DNA of 42,329 bases from positions 1 through 42,329 of the forward strand of contig CADCUR010000024.1 of assembly GCA_902805935.1 (NCBI GenBank), read 5' to 3'. The translations under genes and the position numbers were made by a program. Positions 26,544-35,544 of this stretch are shown here, in pieces. Under the pieces are notes generated by a model, which did no database searches, was not told where the DNA came from, and was given only the letters and a program-made list of their open reading frames with translations. Every line of letters starts with the position of its first letter. Position 1 is the stretch's first letter. Source of the DNA: an uncultured Pyrinomonadaceae bacterium (GTDB taxonomy: Bacteria; Acidobacteriota; Blastocatellia; Pyrinomonadales; Pyrinomonadaceae).

Positions 26544-29294
26544 ATGCCCACGTATTACGACAGCCAAAACAACGCTCACGTTTTGAACGAACGCATCGGA
26601 AGCGGCGGCGAAGGCGCGGTTTTTTTCTGCGGCGAAGATTTCAAAACGGTCGCCAAAATTTATCACGAGCCAATTTCCGAAGAGAAAGCCGAGAAGCTGC
26701 GCTGGATGGCGGCGCATAAAAACGACCGATTATTAAAAGTCGCGGCTTGGGTCGTTGACGTTTTGACCGACGCGCCCGGCGGAACAGTGGTCGGCTTTTT
26801 GATGCCGAGCGTCAAAGCCAAAGAGATTCACGAGCTTTATTCGCTGAAAAGCCGCCGCGTTTATTTTCCCGAAGCGACCTGGCATTTTCTCGTCCACACG
26901 GCGGCGAACGTCGCGCGCGCTTTTTACAATCTGCACTGCGGCGACCACGTAATGGGCGACGTCAATCACGGCAACTGCGTCGTTCTGGCGGACGGCACGG
27001 TGAAATTGATTGACTGCGACAGCTACAGCATCCGCACCGATAAAATGCGTTACCCGTGCGAAGTCGGCGTGGCGACGCATCTCGCGCCCGAATTGCAGGG
27101 CGCGAATCTGCGCGATGTCGAGCGCCTCGCCAATCACGACAATTTCGGTCTCGCCGTGATAATTTTTCAACTGCTTTTTTTGGGCAGACATCCGTTTGCG
27201 GGAAATTATCTCGGCGGCGAAGACAAATCAATCGAAGACTGCATCCGCGAGTATCGTTTCGCTTACGGAGACAACGCCGCCCTCAAAAACGTCCGGCAAC
27301 CGCCCGGAACTTTGCCGCTCGATGCCGTTAGCCCGCGCGTCGCGCTGATGTTTGAACGCGCGTTTATAACTGAAGCCCGACCCGAACCGCGCGAGTGGAT
27401 CGAAGCGCTCGAAGATTTGGCGAACAGTTTGGAGCAGTGCGCTTTGCATCCGGGACATCTTTATTTCAACCGTTTGGCGGCGTGTCCGTGGTGCGAAATC
27501 GAAGCGCAGACCGGCTTGATGCTATTTCCGTTCGTCACCGCCGGCGCGCATCCGGGCGGTGAAAAACCGTTTAATATCTTTACGGTCGAAAATTTAATCG
27601 CCAATCTCGGCATCTCGAACGCGCTGCCCGCTAAACCGCCGCCGGTCGCCGCGCCGCTGCCGCCGACGGCTGAAGTCGTCGAGGCGAAAAGAGAAAATCG
27701 AAAAAAGACGACTATCAGTTTGATTGTCCAGTTTTTCGGATTGATTTTTTTGATGGCGGTTTTAGGCGTCGGCGTCGCCGCCTTTTTCGGAATGTGTGCG
27801 CTGATTGTCTGGCTGTTTTACACAAACAACTCGGTCAAATATCTGCGCGAAGAACTCGAAGAGAATCTCTCGGACGCGCAGCAGAAATGGGCGGCGTTAG
27901 AGAACGAATGGGCGCGCAACCCTCTGCCGAAACTCGACGACGATTTATCAAGCGTCAAAAAGAAAATCGCCGAATATCAAAAATTTCAACAAACCAGCGT
28001 GCGGCGGGCGAAACATTTGCGCGAAGCCGACGCGCGTCGCCGGCAGCACGCGCATCTGCGTTCGGCGCGGCTCGCCGACGCGGAAATTTCCGGCATCAGG
28101 GAAAAACAAATTCGCATTTTGCTCGATAACAATTTTGAAACGGCGGCGGATATGGACAGCGGTCGGCTGCGTTACCTGCCGGAAATCGGCGCACGGACGA
28201 TTGCCAAACTGCTCGACTGGCGCAGGGAAATCGAAACGAATTTCAATGCCGAACCCGACGAAGATAATTTGAGAGAAGAACAAATGAAGCTCGCCGTCGA
28301 AGCGGCGGGCGAGCGGCGGCGCATCGAACGGGAAATCGAAAATTCGCTTATTTCCCTGCGTTCCGGCGCGGTCTATCTGCGCCGCCGCGGCGCGGAACTT
28401 TCAAAACAGGCGGCGGAACTCGCCAGCCGTCTCGCGCAGACGAAAAGCGACGCCAAGCATCTCGGCACAAATTCTCCGGCAATCGTCGGCTTGATTTTGA
28501 TTACGTTTCTAACGCCGTATTTCGGATTTATCGTCCTACAGATAAACCACTCGCGAACGGTTTCGTTGCACAACCGTAGCGGTTATGGCACGACTGCCGC
28601 TGCACCTCCGCTGCCGAAATCGGGTGCCGCTTATCCGAAAGTTGAATATAACCTTCCGAAAGAAGACTACGCCGACCTGGAAATCGCTATCATGCCCGAC
28701 GCGACGCGCACCGAATACGCGGAAAATCTGTTGGCGCAAACTTCGCAGTTTACATATGAAACCCCTGATTATAAGAGAGACGAGCGGAAAATGCGGCTGG
28801 CAATTCGCTTACAGCCGAACGATACACGCTTTCTGAATCAACTCGGTTACGCTTTATACGAGCAGCAAACATACAATGAATCGCTCAAATATTTAAACCG
28901 TTCTTTGAAGATTGAAAGCGAAAACAGCGAAACTAAAATTTTCATCGGCATCAATTATTTGCGTATGGAACGATTCAAAGACGCCCGACAAATTCTCACC
29001 GAAGTAACCGACCGCTACGATTCTTCGTTTGAAGGTTTCTACAATCTCGGTTTGGCGCACAGCGGGCTGAAACATTACGCGGCGGCGATTGCGGCGTTGC
29101 GGCGGGCGGCTGAAATCAATCCGGGCGACGCGGACACGCGCTATCAACTCGGCTACTGTTTTTACAAATCAGGCGAGACAGACAAAGCCTACAAGCAGTA
29201 TGAAATTTTGCTCGGTCTCGACAAGACGATGGCGGATAAATTATACAAAGAAGCTAAAATCGTTCCGCGAAAAGTCATTGTCGAATCGAAATAA
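26544..29294 (+). CDS. YegI-like protein kinase with HhH, three membrane segments and TPRs
   Basis: A 916-aa multidomain protein from the ATG at 26544 (a start at 26499 would add an atypical leader). Residues 15-290 are a divergent kinase: Gly-rich GSGGEG (19-24), Lys38 (VAKIY), catalytic GDVNHGN (138-144) and metal-binding DCD (157-159). A Cys/His segment (LHPGHLYFNRLAACPWC) follows. Two adjacent membrane helices lie at about 391-427, then a coiled coil and a helix-hairpin-helix (about 517-565, LRYLPEIGARTIAKLLDWR). A third membrane helix is at about 645-667, then about three TPRs to the end. Kinase plus HhH matches E. coli YegI (COG4248 type). The C-terminal membrane/TPR part is an addition not present in the short E. 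coli protein. Confidence 0.88.
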   Translation: MPTYYDSQNNAHVLNERIGSGGEGAVFFCGEDFKTVAKIYHEPISEEKAEKLRWMAAHKNDRLLKVAAWVVDVLTDAPGGTVVGFLMPSVKAKEIHELYSLKSRRVYFPEATWHFLVHTAANVARAFYNLHCGDHVMGDVNHGNCVVLADGTVKLIDCDSYSIRTDKMRYPCEVGVATHLAPELQGANLRDVERLANHDNFGLAVIIFQLLFLGRHPFAGNYLGGEDKSIEDCIREYRFAYGDNAALKNVRQPPGTLPLDAVSPRVALMFERAFITEARPEPREWIEALEDLANSLEQCALHPGHLYFNRLAACPWCEIEAQTGLMLFPFVTAGAHPGGEKPFNIFTVENLIANLGISNALPAKPPPVAAPLPPTAEVVEAKRENRKKTTISLIVQFFGLIFLMAVLGVGVAAFFGMCALIVWLFYTNNSVKYLREELEENLSDAQQKWAALENEWARNPLPKLDDDLSSVKKKIAEYQKFQQTSVRRAKHLREADARRRQHAHLRSARLADAEISGIREKQIRILLDNNFETAADMDSGRLRYLPEIGARTIAKLLDWRREIETNFNAEPDEDNLREEQMKLAVEAAGERRRIEREIENSLISLRSGAVYLRRRGAELSKQAAELASRLAQTKSDAKHLGTNSPAIVGLILITFLTPYFGFIVLQINHSRTVSLHNRSGYGTTAAAPPLPKSGAAYPKVEYNLPKEDYADLEIAIMPDATRTEYAENLLAQTSQFTYETPDYKRDERKMRLAIRLQPNDTRFLNQLGYALYEQQTYNESLKYLNRSLKIESENSETKIFIGINYLRMERFKDARQILTEVTDRYDSSFEGFYNLGLAHSGLKHYAAAIAALRRAAEINPGDADTRYQLGYCFYKSGETDKAYKQYEILLGLDKTMADKLYKEAKIVPRKVIVESK

Positions 29295-29326
29295 TTTTCT
29301 TCGACGGATTTTCAACTTTGGGCAGA

Positions 29327-29368
29327 AAAAATTCGCTTGCCGGTTGTCGTCACGGCGAGCGAATTTTT
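29327..29368. terminator. Bidirectional terminator between the kinase gene and clpA
   Basis: The 16-bp arms at 29327-29342 and 29353-29368 pair with a single mismatch around a 10-nt loop. The right arm ends in TTTTT, and on the minus strand the left arm reads out as TTTTT too. It serves the convergent kinase (stop 29294) and clpA (stop 29402) genes. Confidence 0.8.
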
Positions 29369-29401
29369 ATGTAACTGAAAACGGATAGCGATTGCCGGCG
29401 G

Positions 29402-31657
29402 CTAAAAATCCAAAACCAATTCGCCTTCTTGCTCTTCAACCGCAACGCTGCCGCCGTCGGTTAATTTGCCGAAAAGAATTTCATGTGCGAGCGGCTGCTT
29501 GATTTTATCGTGAATCAGCCGCGACATCGGACGCGCGCCGTATTTGCCGTCGAAACCATTTTTAGCCAGCCATTCTTTCGCTGTTTCGTCGAGTTTTACA
29601 AGGACGCGCTTTTCGGCTAACTGTCCGTTTAATTCTTTGATAAATTTATCAACAATTGATTTGATATTTTCAAAATCTAAAGCCTTAAACGGCACCCAGG
29701 CATCGAGCCGGTTGCGAAATTCCGGCGAGAACGTGCGTTCGATTGCGCCTTTCGCCTGACCCTTCGTTTCCGTCTGATTGCGAAAGCCGACGCCGCCCGA
29801 AGACAATTCGCGCGCGCCTGCGTTAGTCGTCATAATCAAAATCACGTTGCGGAAATCCGCCTTTTTGCCGTTGTTGTCGGTCAAGGTCGCCGAATCCATC
29901 ACTTGCAATAATAAATTGAAAAGATTCGGATGCGCTTTTTCGATTTCGTCCAAAACTAGAACGGCGTGCGGCGTTCGCATAATCGCCTCGGTCAGCAGTC
30001 CGCCCTGGTCGAAGCCGACGTAGCCGGGCGGCGCGCCGATCAGACGCGAGACCGTGTGCGGCTCGGCGTATTCGCTCATATCGTAACGCATAAATTCGAC
30101 GCCGAGCTGTTCCGCCAGTTGTTTCGAGAGTTCGGTTTTGCCGACGCCGGTCGGACCCGAAAACAGAAACGAGCCGACGGGCTTTGTTTCGTGTCCGAGA
30201 CCGGCGCGGGAAATTTGAATCGCGTCAACTACTCGATTTATCGCGTCATCTTGTCCGAAAATGACGTTTTTCAAGTCCTCGCGTAGAGTTTTCAATCTGT
30301 CCTTTTCATCTGCAACAACCGTCTTCGGCGGAATTTTCGCCATTCGCGCAATCGTGCTTTCGACCATCGAAACGCCAATCATCTTCGGGCGTTTGTCTTC
30401 CGCCAATAATTTTGTCGCCGCGCCGACTTCATCAATTACGTCAATCGCTTTGTCGGGCAGATGCCGGTCGTTGATGTATTTTCCGGCGAGTTCAGCAGCA
30501 ATCTTTAAGGAATCGTCCGAGTATTTTACGCCGTGATGTTCTTCATAAAATTTCTTCAATCCTTTTAAGATTTCGTAAGTTTCGTCAACGGTCGGCTCGC
30601 CGATTTCGATTTTTTGAAAGCGCCTGGCTAAGGCTCGGTCGCGCTCGAACGCGGCTTTATATTCGCTGTAAGTCGTCGAGCCGATGCAGCGCAATTCTCC
30701 GGCGGCGAGCGCGGGTTTTAAAATGTTTGAAGCGTCCATCGAACCGCCCGAAACCGCGCCCGCGCCGACAATCGTGTGAATCTCATCAATAAAAAGAATC
30801 GCGTTCTTCTCTTTTTTGATGTCGTTGATAATGGCTTTGAAACGCTGTTCAAAATCGCCGCGATAACGAGTTCCTGCTAAAACCGCGCCCATATCGAGCG
30901 CGAAAACTTTCGCGTCCTTTAAAACTTCGGGAACTTCGCCCTCACTAATTTTCAGTGCCAAGCCTTCCGCCAGTGCGGTTTTGCCGACGCCCGGTTCGCC
31001 GACGTAAAGCGGATTGTTTTTCTTGCGCCGACACAAAACCTGCACGGTGCGTTCGATTTCCTCGCCGCGTCCGATGATCGGGTCAATGCCGCCTGCTTTG
31101 GCTCGCGCCACGAGTTCGACGGTGAAACTTTCGAGCGGTTTTTTCTTTTTGCCGCCCGCCGCGCGTTCTTCGGCGAATTCCTCTTCGTCGCCGTCGCCCG
31201 CCGGTTGCGGCGAAAAGTCGTCGTCAATTTTCGAGATGCCGTGCGCGATGTAATTTAAAATATCGAGCCGCGATACGCCCTGTTGTTTCAGCAAATAAAC
31301 GGCGTAGCTCTGCTCGGCTTGAAAAATCGCGGCGAGAATGTTTCCGCCGTTGACCGCCTTCTGCCCGCTGCCTTCCGCCTGCAAAATCGCGTATTGAATC
31401 GTCGCCTGAAACGTCGAAGTCAGCTCCGGCATCTGTTTTACTTTCGCGGGCATTTTCTCTAAAACGTCGGCGAAATAATCTTCCAAAGCCTTGGCGAGTT
31501 CTTCGATCTGCGCGCCGCAGTTATACAGAATGTCGCGCGCCGCCGTGTCTTCCAGCAGCGCGAACAGCAGATGCTCCAACGTCACGTATTCGTGTTTGTA
31601 TTTCACGGCTTCGTCAACCGCGTAGCTTAATGTTTCTTCTAATTCTCTGGTTAACAT
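29402..31657 (-). CDS. clpA: ClpA, ATPase subunit of the Clp protease
   Basis: A 751-aa Hsp100 unfoldase that feeds substrates to ClpP in the cytoplasm. It has an N-terminal Clp_N repeat domain (1-145), an acidic then Lys-rich linker, a D1 AAA domain with Walker A GEPGVGKT (about 220-227) and Walker B AILFIDEIHT, and a D2 domain with GPTGVGKTELSKQLA. The ClpP-binding IGF/IGL-type loop appears as GVGFRNQ. There is no long middle domain, which separates it from ClpB and ClpC. The adaptor clpS lies 43 nt upstream in the same operon, supporting ClpA rather than ClpC. No clpP in the window. Confidence 0.96.
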   Translation of the reverse strand: MLTRELEETLSYAVDEAVKYKHEYVTLEHLLFALLEDTAARDILYNCGAQIEELAKALEDYFADVLEKMPAKVKQMPELTSTFQATIQYAILQAEGSGQKAVNGGNILAAIFQAEQSYAVYLLKQQGVSRLDILNYIAHGISKIDDDFSPQPAGDGDEEEFAEERAAGGKKKKPLESFTVELVARAKAGGIDPIIGRGEEIERTVQVLCRRKKNNPLYVGEPGVGKTALAEGLALKISEGEVPEVLKDAKVFALDMGAVLAGTRYRGDFEQRFKAIINDIKKEKNAILFIDEIHTIVGAGAVSGGSMDASNILKPALAAGELRCIGSTTYSEYKAAFERDRALARRFQKIEIGEPTVDETYEILKGLKKFYEEHHGVKYSDDSLKIAAELAGKYINDRHLPDKAIDVIDEVGAATKLLAEDKRPKMIGVSMVESTIARMAKIPPKTVVADEKDRLKTLREDLKNVIFGQDDAINRVVDAIQISRAGLGHETKPVGSFLFSGPTGVGKTELSKQLAEQLGVEFMRYDMSEYAEPHTVSRLIGAPPGYVGFDQGGLLTEAIMRTPHAVLVLDEIEKAHPNLFNLLLQVMDSATLTDNNGKKADFRNVILIMTTNAGARELSSGGVGFRNQTETKGQAKGAIERTFSPEFRNRLDAWVPFKALDFENIKSIVDKFIKELNGQLAEKRVLVKLDETAKEWLAKNGFDGKYGARPMSRLIHDKIKQPLAHEILFGKLTDGGSVAVEEQEGELVLDF

Positions 31658-31700
31658 AATTCAAAAAGGCTTTGATGAAATTATTTCAAAATTCGTTTTA

Positions 31701-32018
31701 CTATTCTTCTTCAACCGTGCAAAGTAGCGGATATTCTTGCGCGCGGGCGAGATTCATCGCTTTTTCGGCTTTCATATTAGCGACTTCAAACGAATAAACG
31801 CCCGCAATGCCGATGCCTTCGTGATGAACTTTGAGCATAATCGCAAATGATTCCGCCGCATCGCGCAGAAAGACGTGCGTTAAAACGAAGACGACGAATT
31901 CCATCGTCGTAAAATCGTCGTTGTGCAAAATGACTTTGTAAAGCGGCGGTTTTTCGAGCCGCGTGTCGCTTTCGGTCATCACGTCGCCGTCGGTTTCGAT
32001 GTCGGGAAAATCTGGCAT
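31701..32018 (-). CDS. clpS: ClpS, adaptor for ClpA
   Basis: A 105-aa adaptor that delivers N-degron substrates to ClpAP. The core has YKVILHNDDFTTMEFVVFVLTHVF (Asn-Asp-Asp pocket), then IMLKVHHEGIGIAGVYSFEVANMKAEKAMNLARAQEYPLLCTVEE, typical of the family. The acidic N-terminal extension of about 20 residues is normal for ClpS. It heads the clpS-clpA operon with 43 nt between the genes. Confidence 0.96.
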   Translation of the reverse strand: MPDFPDIETDGDVMTESDTRLEKPPLYKVILHNDDFTTMEFVVFVLTHVFLRDAAESFAIMLKVHHEGIGIAGVYSFEVANMKAEKAMNLARAQEYPLLCTVEEE

Positions 32019-32057
32019 ATAAGAAATTTACCACAGAGACAGAGAGAAAACAGAAAG

Positions 32058-32142
32058 AAAATTTACAGGGGTAAAAAGATGAACAGGGATATTTAACTCG
32101 TCTGTTTTATCCTTGTCTATCTACTTCATTCCTGTAAATTTT
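32058..32142 (-). terminator. Imperfect long hairpin after the dehydrogenase gene
   Basis: AAAATTTACAGG (32058-32069) pairs with CCTGTAAATTTT (32131-32142). The 61-nt interior is partly self-complementary (e.g. ACAGGGATA against TATCCTTGT). It begins immediately after the dehydrogenase stop on the minus strand and precedes clpS. It is a probable terminator or repeat-type 3' element. Confidence 0.55.
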
Positions 32143-32144
32143 TC

Positions 32145-33257
32145 TTAAATCTTATTCACTTCAAAATACGTTTTAATCGCTTTGTATTCGCCCGCGTTGT
32201 TTAGAATCTCGAAAACTTTTTCGTAGTTTTTCAAGCCTTCGACCGGGTGCGTCAGCATTCGCGCGAGCCAGCCCGCATACATCGCTTCGCACAAAGCCAA
32301 ATCTTTGACGCCGAGTTCGAAATGTTCGCGGTTGGCATTGACCGTGCCGAACATCGCGCGGTTGCCGAGAACGAATTGCTGGTTGATTCGATCCGACGGC
32401 ACTTCGACGGTTTTGTCGCCGCCCGTGACAGACGATAAAATCAAAACGCCGTTTTCGTTCAAACTTTGCATCGCGTCGAAGACGATTGGCGAGTAGCCCG
32501 TGCATTCAAAAATCAAATCGTATTCGCCGTATTTTTTGGTCGAATCCTGGACGGAAATTTCCGCCGTCGAATCGTAAGTCGCGCCAATCGCTTCGCACAA
32601 TTCGGCGTTCAAATAACCTTCGCGCTCGTTGCGCCCGAAGCCGTGAACTTCATAACCGCGCAGGCGCAGAGCCATCACGGTAAGCAATCCGACGCTGCCC
32701 GTTCCCAGAACGGCGGCGGTTTTCGGTCGCCAGATTTTTAAGCGTTCCTGAATATCCGATGCCTGCTTCAAACCTTTTTCGATAATCGAAAGCGGCTCTA
32801 AAAGCACAGCAACGTCTTTTATCGCGGGCGGAATCTTGATTAAAAAATCTGCGCTTTCGGCGTAAAACTCCGCCATATATCCGTGCAGCCGCGAGATGCC
32901 GCGCTCGAAATATTCGCTGTCGGTCGTAAAATCCTGCTCGCCGATGCGGTCGTAGAAACTGTGTCCCGGACGGCGCACAGTTGCGACGACGAAATCGCCG
33001 ACGGCTAGTTCATTGACGCTTTCGCCGACTTCGGCAACGCGCCCGAAATTTTCGTGTCCGAGAACTAAAAAATCGAAGCCTTCCGGCGCGATGCCGTATT
33101 CGGCGTTGTTGATTTCTCTGTCCGTGCCGCACGCGCCGACGCGCAAAACTTCGACCAAAACGCCGCGTCCGTCTTTCACGTCCGCGACATTCGGTTTGTC
33201 TATTTCGACAAGGCGAGCGCTGTCTTTTTGTTTCGGCGTTACTGCGATTGCTTTCAT
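32145..33257 (-). CDS. Zinc-type dehydrogenase resembling glucose 1-dehydrogenase
   Basis: A 370-aa MDR-family NAD(P)-dependent dehydrogenase, most like archaeal/bacterial glucose 1-dehydrogenases with the Glu_dehyd_C type C-terminus. Catalytic zinc residues are present: Cys43 (RVGACGTD), H68-E69 (LGHENFG) and E154 (LLEPLSI). The nucleotide-binding motif is AVLGTGSVGLLTVMALRLRG. The lobe that normally holds a structural zinc through several Cys is altered: VRRPGHSFYDRIGEQDF has no Cys at all. This suggests loss of the structural zinc. It stands alone between hairpins, so its true substrate is uncertain; a sugar or polyol is likely. Confidence 0.85.
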   Translation of the reverse strand: MKAIAVTPKQKDSARLVEIDKPNVADVKDGRGVLVEVLRVGACGTDREINNAEYGIAPEGFDFLVLGHENFGRVAEVGESVNELAVGDFVVATVRRPGHSFYDRIGEQDFTTDSEYFERGISRLHGYMAEFYAESADFLIKIPPAIKDVAVLLEPLSIIEKGLKQASDIQERLKIWRPKTAAVLGTGSVGLLTVMALRLRGYEVHGFGRNEREGYLNAELCEAIGATYDSTAEISVQDSTKKYGEYDLIFECTGYSPIVFDAMQSLNENGVLILSSVTGGDKTVEVPSDRINQQFVLGNRAMFGTVNANREHFELGVKDLALCEAMYAGWLARMLTHPVEGLKNYEKVFEILNNAGEYKAIKTYFEVNKI

Positions 33258-33374
33258 AATTTTTCGCTCGAATAATTTACTAAAAGTTTATATGAATTTC
33301 GTTTCGTCATCAGTTTCGATAATACTTTTCAGACGCCGAATTCTGAAACTCAAATGATGAGGTTTACTCGAAGC

Positions 33375-33412
33375 GAAAGGCGCAAACTAACCTTGATTAG
33401 TTTGCGCCTTTC
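33375..33412 (-). terminator. Hairpin after the Mn-catalase gene
   Basis: The 16-bp arms at 33375-33390 and 33397-33412 are exact complements with a 6-nt loop, beginning 22 nt past the catalase stop. A T-run precedes rather than follows the stem on the minus strand, so it is terminator-like but not textbook. Confidence 0.65.
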
Positions 33413-33434
33413 AGCTCTGAAAAAAATCCTTGTT

Positions 33435-34325
33435 TTAACCGAACAAACGTTTGGCGACCTCGGCGAGAAATTCCGGTTCGATTCCGGGCGCGTTCAGTTG
33501 CGGCTCTTCATCCAAATCCGGCGGGTCGAAACCTTCGGGCATATCTTCGTCGGCGACGAACAATTCCGAACCGTCAATTGGGTGTTCGCCTTTCCAGATT
33601 TGTCCGATTTCCCTGAAATCTTTCGGACTCCAGCGAAACATAATGCGGTGCAGACCTTCGTCTTCGAGCTTTTTGGCTTCGGGGAATTTGCTGTTATCTA
33701 AATCGGGAATCGGGAACATCGGTTTGAGATTAACGCCGGTTAAAACTTCCAGAGCTTTGGCGTAAGCGACGATGTGAACGCCGCCGCGCACAAGCAAATA
33801 ACCGACGGCGGCGCGGGCGCACGGGTCGCTCGTCATCTCGTAAACGCGCATTTTGTTGGCGCGCGCTCCGCATTCCAAAAAGAAATTGTGCAGAAGATCG
33901 AGTTTGAGATTGCCGCTCGAAAAAACGTTCTGTCCGTGCCACGGCGCGCCCATCGAATCAACCGGCAGCGCCGTCTGACCGCTGGCGATAAAATGATACG
34001 TGTTGCGCGCGTCGGTCGCGTCGGCGAGCGGCGTCTTGGACGGGTCTTTGCCGCGCACCGTCGTGCCGGTAAGCAGCAAATTAATCGTATAGGAAAGCGT
34101 TTCGATGTGACTGTATTCTTCGGCGGCGATGCTCGCAATCAAATCGTAAAACGGACGAAGTTTATTGCGCCCGCGAAAGTTGAACGACTGAAAAGTGTAG
34201 TTCATCAGCGTGGACATTTCGCCGAATCTGCCGCCGAGCAGTTCTTGGACGGCGGCGGCGTCGTTCGCCGACGGATTTTTCGGACGCGGTAAATCAACCG
34301 CTATTTTGTCGAATCTTGAAATCAT
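33435..34325 (-). CDS. Manganese (non-haem) catalase
   Basis: A 296-aa di-manganese catalase that breaks down hydrogen peroxide. All five metal ligands of the family can be placed: E36 (RFGEMSTLMNY), E70 and H73 (EEYSHIETL), E151 (FFLECGAR) and H184 (RGGVHIVAYAKALE), matching the spacing of the characterised lactobacillar enzyme. The C-terminal extension ends in an acidic, Pro-rich tail. A strong Shine-Dalgarno (AAGGGAG) precedes the ATG. It is monocistronic. Together with hslO it gives the region an oxidative-stress flavour, but the two are far apart. Confidence 0.94.
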   Translation of the reverse strand: MISRFDKIAVDLPRPKNPSANDAAAVQELLGGRFGEMSTLMNYTFQSFNFRGRNKLRPFYDLIASIAAEEYSHIETLSYTINLLLTGTTVRGKDPSKTPLADATDARNTYHFIASGQTALPVDSMGAPWHGQNVFSSGNLKLDLLHNFFLECGARANKMRVYEMTSDPCARAAVGYLLVRGGVHIVAYAKALEVLTGVNLKPMFPIPDLDNSKFPEAKKLEDEGLHRIMFRWSPKDFREIGQIWKGEHPIDGSELFVADEDMPEGFDPPDLDEEPQLNAPGIEPEFLAEVAKRLFG

Positions 34326-34604
34326 TTTTTCTCCCTTAATCGTAACCCTTAGTTGATGTGTTGCCGACGATAAATCGCCGCCTGCGCTCCCGACAGATAT
34401 TGCGCGGCTGATTCAGCATCCGCTCGTTTGTCGAATCGAGCGAAATTTACGGGTTAAACGCTCGTCCGACTTTTCTTTGACAAATACGCCGACGCTTCGC
34501 GCGGTGCGCTCGAAATTTTTTAGAATCCAAAGTTTTACGCGGCTCGTTTAGCGTGTTCGGAAAAGTATAACCGATGTGCGTTCGGATAAGTGTGTAAAAG
34601 CGAA

Positions 34605-34651
34605 CGGACGACCAAATAAAAATCGCTTTCGCAAAAATCGTCGGTCGTCCG
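34605..34651 (-). terminator. Hairpin after mqnD
   Basis: CGGACGACC (34605-34613) pairs with GGTCGTCCG (34643-34651), with a further internal hairpin in the loop (ATCGC/GCGA). It starts 27 nt past the mqnD stop and is followed on the minus strand by TTCGCTTTT. The rest of the gap 34326-34604 holds the Mn-catalase upstream region and nothing else recognised. Confidence 0.6.
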
Positions 34652-34677
34652 CCTCGAATATTTATTGATAAATCGTT

Positions 34678-35526
34678 TTATTCGACGAAATCAACTTCGA
34701 CCTGATTTGGAATAATGCCTCTCTCGTAGCCTTTCTTCAAAAGAAGCTGCACGGCTTCTCTGCCGCGGTCGGTGTAATCGAGCGTCAATTCATTAACCCA
34801 CATCGCCACGAATCGGTCGGCTAATTCCGGCGGCATATCGCGGGCGAACTGCATCGCGTAGGCGAGCGCGTCTTCGCGGTTGTCGAGCGAATACTTGATG
34901 CTTTTGTGCAGATGCCCTGAAACCTTCCGCATCAAATCGCCCCCCAAATCGCGCCGGATGGCGTTGCCGCCCATCGGCAGCGGCAAACCGGTTTCCTTGA
35001 ACCACCACTCGCCCAAATCAAGAACTTTGTTCAAACCCATCTGCTTGTAAAAAAGCTGTCCTTCGTGAATCAAAAGCCCCGCGTCGGCTTTGCCTTTCTG
35101 CACCGCGTCAATGATTTTATCGAACGGGACGACCGTGTATTCAAACTCCTGATTGTAAATTCGCAGAGCTAAAAAGGCACTGGTCAATTCGCCCGGCACG
35201 GCGATTTTCAAATTTGGAATATCGTCGGCTTTGTGGTGTTCCTTGGCGACGAGAATCGGACCGTATTTATCGCCGATGCTCGCGCCGTGCGGCAGCAGCG
35301 CGTATTTGTCCGAGACGTAGGCGTAGGCGTGAAAGCTAATCGCCGTTACGTCGAACACGCCGTTTTTCGCGTCTTCGTTGAGCGATTGAATATCCTTCAG
35401 AGTGTGTTCAAATTTCAAACCGCCGGTCTCCAGCTTGTTCGTCGCCAAGCCGTAGAACATAAAGGCATCATCCGAGTCGGGCGAATGAGCGACGGTGATC
35501 GTCTTTTTTTCGGGTTTTGCGTTCAT
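34678..35526 (-). CDS. mqnD: MqnD, 1,4-dihydroxy-6-naphthoate synthase (menaquinone, futalosine route)
   Basis: A 282-aa enzyme that cuts cyclic dehypoxanthine futalosine to 1,4-dihydroxy-6-naphthoate. The family-typical [16 protein letters not shown] start, the [25 protein letters not shown] segment, the [14 protein letters not shown] loop, [14 protein letters not shown] and [22 protein letters not shown] are all present. The length is normal for MqnD (MqnA is the related enzyme but has different motifs). Downstream of ubiX and a methyltransferase on the same strand with short gaps, so the three may form one transcript. This implies the organism makes menaquinone by the futalosine pathway. 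Confidence 0.93.
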   Translation of the reverse strand: MNAKPEKKTITVAHSPDSDDAFMFYGLATNKLETGGLKFEHTLKDIQSLNEDAKNGVFDVTAISFHAYAYVSDKYALLPHGASIGDKYGPILVAKEHHKADDIPNLKIAVPGELTSAFLALRIYNQEFEYTVVPFDKIIDAVQKGKADAGLLIHEGQLFYKQMGLNKVLDLGEWWFKETGLPLPMGGNAIRRDLGGDLMRKVSGHLHKSIKYSLDNREDALAYAMQFARDMPPELADRFVAMWVNELTLDYTDRGREAVQLLLKKGYERGIIPNQVEVDFVE

Positions 35527-35544
35527 AAGTGAAAAAGGTGCAAA

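Noticed and set aside
33774-34292. 172-codon plus-strand frame opposite Mn-catalase
   Set aside because: Shadow frame; the catalase frame has all five metal ligands.
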